A DNA stretch of 64,000 nucleotides from the NCBI GenBank assembly GCA_016617855.1, contig JAECUM010006776.1, forward strand, positions 1 to 64,000, written 5' to 3'. Positions within the stretch are counted from its first letter, which is position 1. Every line of letters starts with the position of its first letter. Origin of the DNA: Megalonaias nervosa. Taxonomy: Eukaryota; Mollusca; Bivalvia; Unionida; Unionidae. Below, one piece after another: positions 61,601-63,407 of this stretch. The notes below the pieces were generated by a model. It was not told the DNA's origin. It saw only the letters and a program-made list of their open reading frames with translations, and did no database searches. Both the position numbers and the translations under genes were made by a program.

Positions 61601-61984
61601 ATTACCATGAAGGTTGTGAAATTGTTGTGCAGAGATGAGAATGAGCACTATTCAGAATGTAACAATTTTTTTTATCCTTCTCAGAAAAAAATTGACGTCT
61701 TGAAAATGGACATAGAAAATTGGGAGTGGCAGACCATCCCTGACATGCTGAAGAGTGGAGCTTTGTCTAACGTCCAGCAATTTGTTACTGAACTTCATAT
61801 TAATATGCATTTTGAGCCGACGGAAGATGCGTACAAAATGGGACTTTCCACTTTAAAGGATCTGTATGATGAAGGATTCAGAATTTTCTGGACTCATAGA
61901 AACCTGTGGTGCAAATTTATGTCACGTTTTGTTAGTGAAATGCGGTCTGGTTGTCATGAAGTATCATTTCTTAAAGTTACATAA
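4745..61984 (+). CDS. METTL24-like: METTL24-like methyltransferase, five joined exons (5'-incomplete)
   Basis: Join 4745-4878, 21723-21851, 32164-32238, 36061-36202 and 61685-61984: 780 bases, 259 codons plus TAA. All internal borders are AG/GT, and the split codons are restored at each junction (2+1, 2+1, 2+1, then phase 0). In order the product shows a CRRVVRVG and DGGWEIC stretch, then VYSFG-INYDYSFDDDIV followed by GCEVHSFDPS, which is the SAM-binding type signature of this family, then IDVLKMDIENWEW and a C-terminal strand/helix region ending SFLKVT. This is the organisation of METTL24-type proteins (Pfam Methyltransf_22), putative S-adenosylmethionine-dependent methyltransferases usually with an N-terminal membrane anchor; the substrate is not established. 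The N-terminus is not covered by these exons. Family assignment is from motif memory, without a search. Introns are 16.8, 10.3, 3.8 and 25.5 kb. Confidence 0.85.
4879..6454 (+). other. start of 16.8-kb intron, nothing recognised
   Basis: Begins with the GTAAAT donor. No exon, RNA gene or repeat was recognised. Confidence 0.5.
6455..7110 (-). mobile_element. solo LTR-like copy of a gypsy family (LTR-1), diverged
   Basis: From GGGTCTTAAACTAAG onward it is alignable with the pieces at 10996, 17236, 36481 and 50773: a purine-rich block, TTTTATCAAATTCA, TTATTTCTCAAGAATACAAAG and CAAATAGTCCTGAAAGTTCC. Its second half shares AGGACCAAGATGATGGTCAG with the copy at 36481. Minus orientation is inferred from the gypsy body at 13.7-16.3 kb. 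It contains a 22-bp tandem triplication. Confidence 0.55.
6649..6714. repeat. 22-bp unit repeated three times
   Basis: Three exact head-to-tail copies of CCAGTGGTGTTCTGAATGAT + TT inside the LTR-like copy. Short minus-strand frames over it reflect only the repeat. Confidence 0.9.
7547..7644. repeat. perfect 21-bp-arm hairpin nested in the pogo-like element
   Basis: Arms 7547-7567 and 7624-7644 are exact reverse complements (TAGTCTGGTTCCCTGC...). Pairing continues imperfectly inward (GTGCT/AGCAT). Likely a small MITE inserted in the larger element. Confidence 0.8.
8351..8458 (+). pseudogene. pogo/Tigger transposase N-terminal remnant
   Basis: A 35-codon frame starting MDKPPTKKRQILRLEK. The pattern 'KRKR..L.LEEKV.VIE.SEKG...RKIA' is the start of the CENP-B/HTH_psq-type DNA-binding domain of Tigger transposases. 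It stops at TAA and no further transposase is present before the right end. Location within matching terminal repeats supports the call. Confidence 0.6.
8816..9939. other. intron DNA with an unassigned 101-codon frame
   Basis: An open frame at 9078-9383 (+) contains SNKGGGVKEVKRHSNPTCVR and GYDCWVNDIYIGSGDWLWEV. I recognise no family, and there is no clear splice context. An (AAT)n-like run lies around 9447-9482. A short direct repeat, CATGTTTAGAGGTAT, occurs twice near 9634-9680. Confidence 0.25.
9940..10110. repeat. A+T-rich minisatellite, about 38-40-bp unit, four to five copies
   Basis: Units built on ATTATTCTRTTGTTTTGRTATTTTAATTT recur with spacing near 38 bases at about 9957, 9995, 10032 and 10070, each slightly diverged. 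Confidence 0.7.
10996..11100 (-). mobile_element. LTR-1 fragment abutting an RT fragment
   Basis: TGTTACAACTTTATGGTCTTAAATT through CAAGTTTTGTAATATTCAAC and CCCTAGAATACAAAG matches the terminal 100 bases of the LTR copies at 17236 and 50773. Directly next to it (higher coordinates) is gypsy RT sequence on the minus strand, so most of the LTR and the rest of pol are missing. Confidence 0.7.
11100..11700 (-). pseudogene. gypsy reverse transcriptase fragment (N-terminal half)
   Basis: Minus-strand translation gives, with frameshifts, EYEHLFPDVPEQTNKIY, STPVKQHLYQMNPLKQ, LLENDFTEPSKSDWSS, then VPKPD-type, RKVNSVNKTDSFPLPRI and GNAKYVTNF followed by the TPDG..QYKV-PFGMK region. This is the fingers/palm start of a Ty3/gypsy RT. 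It breaks off where LTR-1 sequence begins at about 11100, before the YxDD box. Probably the same family as the element at 13.7-17.5 kb, but out of order with it. Confidence 0.75.
11906..12217. mobile_element. pogo/Tigger-like terminal fragment with internal duplication
   Basis: After a TA at 11904, the sequence CAGTGTGAACCCGTTATAGC followed by ATAACAC-type repeats is a typical terminal repeat of a second pogo/Tigger-related group. No matching opposite end was found. Inside, 11963-12075 and 12101-12217 are diverged direct copies of one segment (TGGCTCC...TCATATACATGTA...AAAAGTATGAAAA). A poly-C tract lies at about 12293-12308. Confidence 0.5.
12727..12846 (-). repeat. diverged copy of the inverted repeat at window start
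   Basis: AAATCCTTCAGAACACTCA, then GTTAGAACAGAACAC and GATGCATGCGTG occur in the same order as the reverse complement of bases 1-133. This copy has lost the perfect palindrome. Confidence 0.65.
12850..13754. other. intron DNA between gypsy fragments, nothing recognised
   Basis: A GTACATGTACATGTA run lies near 13450. No other structure is supported. Confidence 0.4.
13755..14661 (-). pseudogene. gypsy integrase, frameshifted
   Basis: Three minus-strand segments. (1) 14661-14383: RKWRPPEVHTG, then GHLGIKKTYQKIMNHFYWP and CKSCRSCHTCQ, the HHCC zinc-binding region. (2) 14443-14246: SGNQYLLMIMCASTRFPEAIPLRN, catalytic core, continued in another frame with SDQ-SNFMSG and YHPET. (3) 13997-13755: QLKMKLNHDKNTKELCFQHGDRILALLP, the C-terminal DNA-binding part. 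Frames change between segments, so it is inactive. Confidence 0.82.
14990..15256 (-). pseudogene. gypsy aspartic protease region
   Basis: An 88-codon minus frame with LLQRVDCGFVNVPLHCVKF, VSGPVTVGTEPSLPIEGIHLFLDNDLAG and VSDKPCLD. The pattern 'G..LLLGNDLAG.KV' marks the C-terminal part of gypsy proteases. The DSGA-type active-site loop would lie upstream, in the region disrupted by a 41-bp duplication and frame changes. Confidence 0.65.
15216..15297. repeat. 41-bp tandem duplication inside the protease region
   Basis: 15216-15256 and 15257-15297 are near-exact copies (AGAACACTTTCAGGAGAAGA...). Since 41 is not a multiple of three, it shifts the reading frame. Confidence 0.9.
15337..16320 (-). 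pseudogene. gypsy gag, interrupted by a SINE
   Basis: The minus frame 16312-15983 encodes a capsid-like stretch VQQSADYDVVNECILKGCELASEAYQQRFQ. After the SINE, 15594-15337 gives DGHVISDCNRLKNEQQ, the second half of a CCHC zinc knuckle whose first cysteines (CTYC) are in another frame. The knuckle is therefore broken by a frameshift. Confidence 0.72.
15673..15945 (+). mobile_element. SINE family A inserted in gypsy gag
   Basis: Exact 10-bp target duplication AGATTTGGAA at 15663-15672 and 15946-15955. It shares the head with the copy at 2536 (ACTGCTCCGGTG, B-box GGGTTCGAATCCC) but lacks the central CATCATGCT hairpin segment. The anticodon-position triplet reads CGG. It is younger than the gypsy element it interrupts. 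Confidence 0.88.
16470..16810. repeat. pyrimidine-rich tract with (TC)n microsatellite
   Basis: Uninterrupted TC repeats at about 16600-16636 within a T/C-dominated stretch. Open frames here are Leu/Ser/Phe-rich artefacts. It lies between gag and the 5' LTR in the gypsy element's leader. Confidence 0.85.
17211..17230 (-). promoter_or_regulatory. primer-binding-site-like sequence of gypsy element
   Basis: On the minus strand, six bases after the LTR end, TTTGGTGGCTTGTTCGGGAC resembles the retroelement tRNA primer site of TGG..GCT.GT.CGGGA type. Position just inside the 5' LTR supports it. Confidence 0.5.
17236..17525 (-). mobile_element. 5' LTR piece of gypsy element (LTR-1)
   Basis: Starts TGTTATGACTCCAGGGTCTTAA (plus strand) and matches the other LTR-1 copies through CAAGTTTTGTAAAATTC, CTTACTGTATTG and CAATCCCAAATTGATC. 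About 290 bases, against 929 for the copy at 50773. The far end is replaced by hAT sequence. Confidence 0.65.
17528..17665 (+). pseudogene. hAT transposase dimerisation-domain fragment
   Basis: TFPSSAAVERLFSAASIVLSKRRN followed, one frame over, by VDTFEKLLLFANQAF. This is the C-terminal hAT dimerisation motif ('SSAAVERLFSAAG..L...RRN.L....E.LL.LK.N'). One frameshift; nothing of the catalytic domain is adjacent. Confidence 0.78.
17670..18600. other. intron DNA, nothing recognised
   Basis: A+T-rich, no supported feature. Confidence 0.45.
18610..19365 (+). mobile_element. head/tandem/tail element, short copy
   Basis: Head: ATCCATCTGTCTGTTAGCACAAGTTTGTTATTACC...GGATGATTGCCATGAAAC. Then about five diverged units of about 136-140 bases built on 'ACTTCTTATGATGTCT-GTTGGTCCTAAATGAAA-TGGTG-TGAT-TGACATCCA-ATGGC-ACAGTAGCCATCTTGAAAATCTTGTTA'. 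Landmarks lie at about 18791, 18927, 19067 and 19206. Tail: TTAGAGATAGCTTCAACACTCAGCAGTTTAA. The same head, unit and tail occur at 55.7-58.2 kb, and fragments at 32.8 and 35.8 kb. Confidence 0.75.
19440..20850. other. intron DNA, nothing recognised
   Basis: Includes an open frame at 19643-19915 (+) of unknown origin without splice support. Otherwise A+T-rich. Confidence 0.35.
20862..21480 (+). repeat. second tandem-repeat element, units of about 120-180 bases
   Basis: The motif 'AAAAACTGACAACAGAATTTGACCAAATTTCACAGAAA...ATG' recurs in diverged form near 20862, 20993, 21130, 21245 and 21425, separated by variable linkers mentioning ATATGGC-type sequence. Different sequence from the 140-bp family. 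Confidence 0.6.
21723..21851 (+). CDS. METTL24-like: METTL24-like gene, exon with DGGWEIC motif
   Basis: Acceptor TTTTTTTCCACAG and donor GTAAGG flank 129 bases. The first base completes a Ser codon begun in the previous exon, and the exon ends with GG of the Gly in YSFG. It encodes SYINSLQVLCRRVVRVG, DGGWEIC and HRPCLVYSFG, the most diagnostic part of the family. Confidence 0.88.
21990..22195 (+). mobile_element. tRNA-derived SINE (family B)
   Basis: A-box-like GGGCTCAGTGGTTAGCATGCC and B-box-like GGTTGCGAGTTAAAATCC spaced as in a tRNA, followed by a body with GGTATGTCCTTGGGTAAGGCACTTCCC, a motif seen in many animal tRNA-SINEs. No clear target duplication seen. Confidence 0.65.
22200..23456. 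other. intron DNA, nothing recognised
   Basis: No supported exon or repeat. Two minus-strand frames (22877-23104 and 23104-23331) are unrecognised and lack context. Confidence 0.4.
23457..23642 (+). repeat. left inverted terminal repeat of DIRS-a
   Basis: Its reverse complement aligns with 29370-29550: GCTAAAAACTGGCAACACCTGG, GTATCAAGGGGAGGTAATGG, GCAAGAGTTACTGC, CTTTGTCT and GGCTGGATTTG are shared, ending at the CCAATCAC block. Confidence 0.88.
24360..25680 (+). pseudogene. gag-like region of DIRS-a
   Basis: Located where DIRS gag lies, 5' of the RNase H part. The best frame (24360-24746) carries KARKTTYGSWLAILMQWG and HDLWACKSGCMGLMRDLLDPVQP. Later frames are short. A segment is duplicated: 24667-24812 and 24870-25016 share GTACCTTTTATCATTT, CATCATATCATTAAT and GGATCCATAA. 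Assignment is by position; I cannot show a gag motif. Confidence 0.4.
26009..26882 (+). mobile_element. hAT-like deletion derivative inserted in DIRS-a
   Basis: Ends CATAGCTGCCAAAC and, complemented, CATAGCTGCAAACC. Directly adjacent duplication CAGTGG (26003-26008 and 26883-26888), extendable to 8 bp CAGTGGCA if two bases of the left end are shared. Inside, a frame from ATG 26414 encodes a basic start MSSPPRKKKC and a BED-type zinc finger C57, C60, H77, H83 with FSIGHGGRDDVRKHIGSKKH (26531-26611), then, in another frame, ETLFVSFLVEHNLPLSARSHAKHLF. The catalytic and dimerisation parts are deleted. Confidence 0.85.
27030..27640 (+). pseudogene. RNase H-like domain of DIRS-a
   Basis: Frames in succession give VMDAFQQQWVQSLIKGTGA, INIKYLHQ (the LE-containing helix, degenerate), GGTKPLIQCVLTW-type, then TQIYVLQGHLMIDLLVTRWHQKLPTFISPVPN. 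The last block matches the 'W G.P.vDLFATR.N.KLP.FvSP.PDP' signature that follows RNase H in DIRS elements. Multiple frameshifts and stops. Confidence 0.75.
28150..29033 (+). pseudogene. tyrosine recombinase of DIRS-a, with partial duplication
   Basis: Two homologous blocks. 28190-28460 reads LKSLSYRPCLLIALASACTVRGLH...PSGFLAQNGLLSVGSQ. 28652-28915 reads AKVLSYKTCFLIAFTSACRVSELHTLSVDPNYLHFSSDG...LGSKNWLPSVGNQ. 'K..FLIALASA.RVSELHAL' is the region of the first catalytic Arg of DIRS YRs. The second block continues to TPQALALWLKWIRQ. The H..R and Tyr part is not recognisable here. Confidence 0.72.
29240..29325 (+). repeat. internal complementary region of DIRS-a
   Basis: AATGTGATTGGGGAATGTATTC is the reverse complement of the outer left repeat, and AAAGCAAATTTTTAAGTAAATT...GAGAATCACATTA is the reverse complement of the outer right repeat, placed end to end. 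This is the template thought to bridge circle formation in DIRS elements. Confidence 0.8.
29370..29582 (+). repeat. right inverted terminal repeat of DIRS-a
   Basis: Pairs with 23457-23642. Its outermost part (AACATAATTCACTTAAAAATTTGCTTT) pairs with the internal complementary region instead of the left repeat, so it extends further than the left one. Confidence 0.85.
29590..30130. other. intron DNA, nothing recognised
   Basis: No supported feature. Confidence 0.4.
30133..30240. repeat. 28-bp minisatellite, four copies
   Basis: ATTGTTCTTGCATTACTTGT + ATTGTTGA recurs at 30133, 30161, 30189 and 30217 with one or two changes per copy. Confidence 0.9.
30383..30550 (+). mobile_element. SINE family C, degraded copy
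   Basis: CACTGCCATCTCACCTCTGTC, GTGGGTTTGAATC (B-box remnant), TTTCCTGGTTTCTTCC and ATACTGGCTGCC follow the order of the intact copy at 31400. An internal stretch is missing and the tail is lost. Confidence 0.7.
31400..31658 (+). mobile_element. SINE family C, complete copy
   Basis: Exact 11-bp target duplication ATTTTATATGC at 31389-31399 and 31659-31669. The head GAGTGGCCGAGTGGTCTAAAG with a long gap to B-box GGGTTCGAGTC is like a class II (Leu/Ser) tRNA. The body contains TTCCGGGGATTTCCCGG, and the tail is (CAA)n. 259 bases. Confidence 0.9.
31670..32163. other. end of 10.3-kb intron
   Basis: No repeat recognised; it ends in the TTTGCTTTTTTCAG acceptor. Open frames here (31945-32169) run through the acceptor and are not coding. 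Confidence 0.4.
32164..32238 (+). CDS. METTL24-like: METTL24-like gene, SAM-binding-region exon
   Basis: A 75-base exon between TTTTTTCAG and GTGAGA. It completes Gly, then encodes INYDYSFDDDIVHRYGCEVHSFDP and leaves AG of the next Ser. SFD...YGCEVHSFDPS is the motif I / acidic-strand equivalent of a Rossmann methyltransferase in this family. The match to the flanking exons in both phase and motif order makes this small exon secure. Confidence 0.85.
32840..33125 (+). repeat. fragment of the ~140-bp tandem unit family
   Basis: Two units: GATGGAAATGGTGCC...ATTGCCACCATGACAGCCATCTTGAAAATG followed by CCACCAGAAGACTTCTTATGATGTCTTG-TTGGTCCTAAATGG. No head or tail in place. Confidence 0.7.
33763..34885 (+). 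mobile_element. hAT-like deletion derivative (1,123 bp)
   Basis: Left end CATAGCTGCCAAGTG; complement of the right end CATAGCTGCCAACCC. After a leader of about 327 bases, ATG 34090 starts MSKRKAEESEFS. A shifted frame has CKLCNV-TVGHGGAHD-type BED finger sequence, then NLPLSVTSVAGDLFCTHFPDSKIAKDYL joined directly to ENHTEFRSSMKDGTLE, the C-terminal dimerisation end. The middle of the transposase is therefore deleted. The flanking duplication is not clean (TGTATAAG versus TATCTGTG). A sibling begins at 63408. Confidence 0.8.
35038..35472 (-). pseudogene. LINE reverse transcriptase fragment
   Basis: A 144-codon minus frame: QLEDLDFADDLALLSLSQQQMQDKTD with the F-ADD catalytic box, LNIHKDKTKIL, VESFTYLGSIINQQGGTDADIKAR and RLFNSNVKSVILYEAET. 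This is the palm/thumb region of a non-LTR RT as found in RTE/CR1-like LINEs, near 'FTYLGS' and 'VLLYGSETW' (G changed to E). Both ends are lost; there is no endonuclease. Confidence 0.88.
35480..36060. other. end of 3.8-kb intron with a repeat tail fragment
   Basis: 35775-35830 (TCAGAGATGGTTTCAATACTTCACAGTTAAAA) matches the tail of the head/tandem/tail family at 19300 and 58180. The rest is unassigned up to the acceptor at 36060. Confidence 0.5.
36061..36202 (+). CDS. METTL24-like: METTL24-like gene, central exon
   Basis: The exon runs from TTTCTTTCAG to GTGAGT, 142 bases (1 + 47 codons), and ends in phase 0. The first base gives Ser, producing FDPSM across the junction. The peptide contains GALGYFHKIGLGDFD, NPSGWQLKRLGTIQMELGHTN, which fits the linker and helix between the FDPS strand and the IDVLKMDIE strand in METTL24-type proteins. 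Confidence 0.85.
36446..36480 (-). mobile_element. SINE family C, 3' fragment cut by an LTR
   Basis: TTTAATGCCATTTTTTAGCACATGATAGG is the complement of the 3' end of the SINE at 31400. It stops exactly where LTR-1 begins. Confidence 0.7.
36481..37006 (-). mobile_element. solo LTR-1 (526 bp)
   Basis: Runs from TGTTACTCTATGGACTT to ATAACA, so TG...CA on either strand. Shares AAGTTTTGTAAAATTCAACAAATAATA, TGCAAATTAAATCCCAAATAGTCC and ACCAGGATGATGGTCAGAAG with other copies. No internal region is attached. Confidence 0.72.
37010..40390. other. long intron stretch, little recognised
   Basis: A CpG-containing patch at 37510-37640 ends in GAGGTAAGTT, which looks like a splice donor (possible unlinked exon or element promoter; no reading frame supports it). 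Poly-C/poly-G tracts lie near 38402, 39541 and 39864. 40100-40390 may be the leader of the hAT pseudogene that follows. Confidence 0.35.
40420..41760 (+). pseudogene. zf-BED hAT transposase pseudogene
   Basis: Starts MTEKAADDPT...; then FCNRYSQNISVAHGGKDD (BED finger remnant, 40616-40690), DVAVANVETLFGEFIVEHNLQISVADHASKLF, and near 41497-41600 VMLGILTISHSNAACERCFSVIRKNHTEF, the hAT dimerisation motif. At least six stops or shifts separate the blocks. Longer than the deletion derivatives, so it keeps traces of the middle. No terminal repeats were identified. Confidence 0.8.
42943..43002. repeat. 30-bp exact tandem duplication
   Basis: ATTGAGCATTGGTCATTGTT + GTACATGTTA occurs twice head to tail. 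Confidence 0.95.
43010..44870. other. intron DNA, nothing recognised
   Basis: Only a (TA)n run near 44683-44698. Frames at 43761 and 43884-44219 have no recognised product. Confidence 0.4.
44880..45117 (-). mobile_element. LTR-1 fragment, distal part
   Basis: AATGATCCTGATATT, TTGGACAAGGTCAAGTCC-type and AACTAACAAATACAAATTAGATATTCATAACA follow the last 280 bases of the LTR at 50773-51701, ending at the same TAACA. The left limit is uncertain. Confidence 0.55.
45122..45300 (-). mobile_element. SINE family C, 5' part
   Basis: CATACATGACAGCCAGTAT, GAAGACCCAGG, GCTACTGGCAAGCTTTCTCATAT and GAGTGAGGTGAGAT match the complement of the SINE at 31400, from its middle to its head. It starts immediately beside the LTR fragment. 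Confidence 0.68.
45310..46579. other. intron DNA, nothing recognised
   Basis: No supported feature. Confidence 0.4.
46580..47125. repeat. diverged ~300-bp tandem duplication with GT-rich patch
   Basis: 46583-46885 and 46887-47123 share ATGTCTTTTA..AGGTATGT, TTTCA.AATATGT.GGCACAGT, TATTC..CAAGTATCTTTA-type and TATCACTTTT.TCTGAATTTATTT. It lies directly 5' of the minisatellite. Confidence 0.7.
47131..48657. repeat. 1.5-kb minisatellite, 22-25-bp units, about 65 copies
   Basis: Head-to-tail units of GACTGTTTACTGTGGCTAG(T)GAA with variants GTGTTTACTG, TGTATACTG, GGCTTGTG and GGCTCGTG. Unit length alternates 22, 23, 24 and 25, so reading frames drift and the short Leu/Trp/Cys-rich frames are artefacts. 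The 5' third is rich in TGTATACTG variants, the 3' two thirds in TGTTTACTG with alternating AGGAAGAC/AGTGAAGAC, suggesting higher-order repeats. Confidence 0.95.
49290..50700 (+). pseudogene. gag-like region of DIRS-b with repetitive CACCAGGTA segment
   Basis: Begins with VVLPELG-type sequence, IKEVSGRESHLL. 49600-49990 is low-complexity with recurring CACCAGGTA, CACTGGGTA and GTGTCAGGTGACAGTCA. Toward 50690, LPNFVQLPPSV followed in other frames by SDCIVEIV-type and AFDAQHFHLCRHAALVHL resembles the helical end of DIRS gag. Assignment by order and weak similarity. Confidence 0.45.
50773..51701 (-). mobile_element. solo LTR-1, longest copy (929 bp), inside DIRS-b
   Basis: Starts TGTTACAAGTCTATGCTC and ends ATACATAACA (TG...CA). 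Contains the shared AGTAACAGAAAAGAGTGAAG, TTTGTAAAATTTAACAAATAATTTA and CTTACAGTATTGCAAATTAAATCC blocks. No internal region. It sits between gag-like and RT parts of DIRS-b, so inserted later. Confidence 0.72.
51702..52735 (+). other. DIRS-b interior, unassigned part between gag and RT
   Basis: Short frames at 52196-52474 (TEKWSNVW-like, VLLGVAGLPWRHQRF) and 52471-52677 (SHLSDDDLTEKARGGS) may belong to gag or a linker; no motif recognised. Confidence 0.3.
52740..53400 (+). pseudogene. DIRS-b reverse transcriptase
   Basis: Includes KSRILFLNLLSFKEGN (palm entry), then VSLDLWDVFFHVPIFPAHQ (53150-53205), matching 'vSLDLrDAYfHvPIhp.H', and IVWDRRSYSFR, then LFYFDNWSIH. The catalytic Y-x-D-D box reads Y-F-D-N (53336-53347), so the second Asp is lost. 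An in-frame stop follows the SFRLFLL stretch. Confidence 0.82.
53840..54620 (+). pseudogene. DIRS-b RNase H and downstream conserved block
   Basis: LEIWAVFLSLQGCINHMKHHCVMVATDNMLVVAYLIGQGSTCEPRCLEVWNH is the RNase H core with Glu and ATDN. From 54085, MEWSLLHSVGRLFSSVGNVIKDLFATRLNNKLPLYVSPLPD carries the DLFATR..N.KLP..VSPLPD signature, followed in another frame by FRSQLMIARLAPAIVVQQ (the 'LLVAPLW..Q.WFP.L' strand). Frames shift between blocks. Confidence 0.8.
54650..55440 (+). pseudogene. DIRS-b tyrosine recombinase
   Basis: The C-terminal catalytic part is clearest: from 55314, AHEVRAFAESWAILNHSCLDYMMKAAFW, a stop, then SHSTFSIICLRYV with the Tyr at 55433. This is the H-x-x-R and nucleophile Tyr end of DIRS YRs ('HdvRa.A.SwA..n..sl..i..AA.WsspsTF..fYLRdv'). 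The N-terminal half is scrambled. Confidence 0.78.
55700..58215 (+). mobile_element. head/tandem/tail element, large copy (~140-bp units)
   Basis: Head near 55710-55785: ATATGTTAACACAGGTTTGTTATC...GAATGATTGTCATGAAACTTG. Unit landmarks 'AGACTTCTTATGATGTCTRGTTGGTCC' lie near 56070, 56214, 56355, 56508, 56640, 56778, 56920, then 57800, 57940 and 58070, spacing about 130-153. Tail near 58170-58200: ATGGTTTCAACTCTCCACAGTTAAA. Units between 57025 and 57770 are replaced by unrelated DNA containing a 174-codon frame. Organisation recalls bivalve 'pearl'/Helitron-type elements with core repeats; that link is inference. Confidence 0.72.
57143..57667 (+). other. unassigned 174-codon open frame inside the tandem array
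   Basis: Longest uninterrupted + frame apart from the 185-codon gypsy RNase H frame. It is hydrophobic and aromatic-rich, with possible membrane segments VIFFLPWWRFVICHVAVV and KIMFFLLCLIKVPIAG and a C-terminal FWIHFIMLYVPLKFSFL. No family recognised. A+T-rich DNA with T-rich codons can produce such frames by chance, and no promoter or splice context is apparent. Confidence 0.2.
58220..58700. other. intron DNA, nothing recognised
   Basis: No supported feature before the gypsy LTR. Confidence 0.4.
58703..58844 (+). repeat. 5' LTR remnant of the plus-strand gypsy element
   Basis: About 142 bases alignable to the end of the 3' LTR with few differences, including an AATAAAG polyadenylation-like signal at about 58823. 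It ends at GCAACACA and joins RNase H sequence directly. Confidence 0.82.
58832..59389 (+). pseudogene. gypsy RT thumb and RNase H
   Basis: The ATG at 58832 lies in the LTR and is fortuitous; pol similarity begins at about 58848 with SKLENLLGMVNYLSKFAPNLAE. It continues with LFWDEPQKKAFQEVKDIITRHPVL and LKAEASKYGIRACLMQDGHPIAF (the usual catalytic Asp of 'DAS' is Glu), then SKNLTQTEIGYAQIEKEMLAVLFGCKHFHQLVF and VHSDHKLIESIMRKPLS. A small indel shifts the frame after PLSATP; the next frame gives QYDIKVHLVRGKDLPISDYLSRQ. Confidence 0.9.
59603..60595 (+). pseudogene. gypsy integrase
   Basis: First frame 59603-60040: LIVPKGLWQKMIRAVYTGHLGVNKTLECTKDSIFWPGM and LKCSICLTH (HHCC zinc finger), then GTDLFAFDGKNYLMTVDYYSCFFEIDLL with the first catalytic Asp. 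A frame change at about 60040 follows; CVSNNGPQLSSQEFANFAKEWSFEH has Asn where the second catalytic Asp should be (60068-60070). The last frame 60158-60595: SNGLAEKAVSIAKKLL (Glu kept) through YRNTHLDCRYTPAQMLLSRRTKS to a C-terminal basic domain (VNDSVRVQF..VWKSAKLIRVHSGRSYSVQT). Confidence 0.9.
60603..60809 (+). pseudogene. C-terminal tail frame of gypsy pol
   Basis: A 68-codon frame right after the integrase frame, Pro/Thr-rich with FQTVFPREPHFSNTIPESGAKTLRSDAPYITGSGR. Many invertebrate gypsy pol proteins end in such a tail. Position is the main argument. Confidence 0.4.
61190..61337 (+). repeat. 3' LTR, end part, of the plus-strand gypsy element
   Basis: Matches 58703-58844. The LTR start is not defined because the 5' copy is truncated; 60810-61190 (A+T-rich, unassigned) may be the rest. 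AATAAAG at about 61314. It lies only 350 bases before the gene's last exon. Confidence 0.78.
61338..61684. other. end of the 25.5-kb intron
   Basis: Nothing recognised; it ends in TTTTTTTATCCTTCTCAG before the terminal exon. Confidence 0.5.
61685..61984 (+). CDS. METTL24-like: METTL24-like gene, terminal exon with stop codon
   Basis: Acceptor CCTTCTCAG at 61684. The exon is 300 bases in phase 0 and ends with TAA at 61982-61984. It encodes KKIDVLKMDIENWEWQTIPDML, an acidic DxE strand typical of the family, then VQQFVTELHIN and a C-terminal block ending in SFLKVT. Cys and aromatic residues near the end (WTHRNLWCKF) are also typical. This is the longest exon and fixes the gene's 3' end. Confidence 0.88.
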   Translation, partial: KKIDVLKMDIENWEWQTIPDMLKSGALSNVQQFVTELHINMHFEPTEDAYKMGLSTLKDLYDEGFRIFWTHRNLWCKFMSRFVSEMRSGCHEVSFLKVT

Positions 61985-63407
61985 TGCATACAAATTTAAA
62001 TTATCTCCTGTGGTTGACATAAACTATCATGTCAGAAAGTTTCTTGATGATAGGTTGTCATTTTAATATCACTTGTAATTGATATGTTTAATGTCTAATA
62101 TTATATCATTCCAGAGATTTGCAGATTTTATCGATGTGCAAGCTGACTTGAAATTAAATTTTCCCTTGGAAAATTTGTTTTTCCTATATTACAATATCCC
62201 AACACAAGTAAGATAATAATAAAAAAATGGATGTTTATTTTAATTAAGTCACATTAAATTTATTAAAATTTTTGTTTTATCTTTGTTGGATTAAAACTGT
62301 ATGCTGATAATTATGGCTATAAATATGTATGTAAATAATATATGTAGATACATATGTATATTAGAAAGAGTTATAATGCAGACATAGTTACAAGAACACA
62401 ACAGACATACTTGTAATAGAGATCAGTAAATTAATCATTAGAAATAGCTAGATTTTAGAGCAAGCGAGAATGAATGCTAAACTGTAATGATTTATTTATA
62501 CTCACAACTGAAGGATGTATTAACTTTATTTTGTCCATTTATTTAACAATTGTCATTTGGTCATCTTGTAATCAGTGACATGTATCATTTTTTGACAAGC
62601 CCAATTTTGAGAATGACTTTAAAAATAACTCAAGTTTTATTATCAACAATTAATACCTACTTGCCATACAATTAGTGACCTGCATCAAAACAAATTTTGA
62701 AAAGTTGTTTATTTAGAGTCTGCAATCGGATAAACTGCTGGATTTAGTACCGGAAAGTATGTGAATCCTGGATGTTTACAGATACTATGATTAAAATGTA
62801 GCTGATAAAAAAAAAAGTTAAAATATAAATATTTCTTCCTTATTGGTGAAAGTTTGCTTTAAATAGTTAATATTCACTAATATCACTTCTGCTTGAAGAG
62901 TGCAAGATTGACCTTGACATTCATTACAAGATGGAAATGACACATACATTTGACACAAGAAACTGTCTGTAGAAAAGCTTGCACAGAATTAATATTTATG
63001 TATTTGCCAGACCACAGATGTTAAATGAAATTTATTGTATTTTGTATCCCTAACCTCATTTGTTTTGGACTTGCCCATGGCAAGTTCTTTGCAGACATGA
63101 GCATGCCTGAGTCAAATTTGTAGCTTGTCCTGGGAGTCAGGCATGTTGATTTGTAAATCCCTGCATTCTTAAAACATTCTCATGTGAATAAATAATGTTC
63201 ATATTTTTAATGAAGCCAGTTTCAGTATTGGACAATATATTAGTTTTAAATATTTCAGGTTTTTTCATATCTGTCGTTAGGAGAGTAGCCAGCACATCAC
63301 AAATTGTTCATTCTGAAAGTCTGCCAAGTAGCGCTTTTCATTGTTTTGTTGGAATGCTTGCTCTGACAGACATTTATTCTCAGGAACCTGCATATGATCA
63401 CAGAATA
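61985..63407. other. 3' untranslated and downstream DNA
   Basis: Contains the candidate AATAAA at 62218. The rest is A+T-rich without a recognised gene or repeat. Confidence 0.4.
62218..62223 (+). other. candidate polyadenylation signal of the METTL24-like gene
   Basis: First AATAAA found downstream of the stop codon, about 235 bases after it. The assignment rests on position and hexamer alone. Confidence 0.4.
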
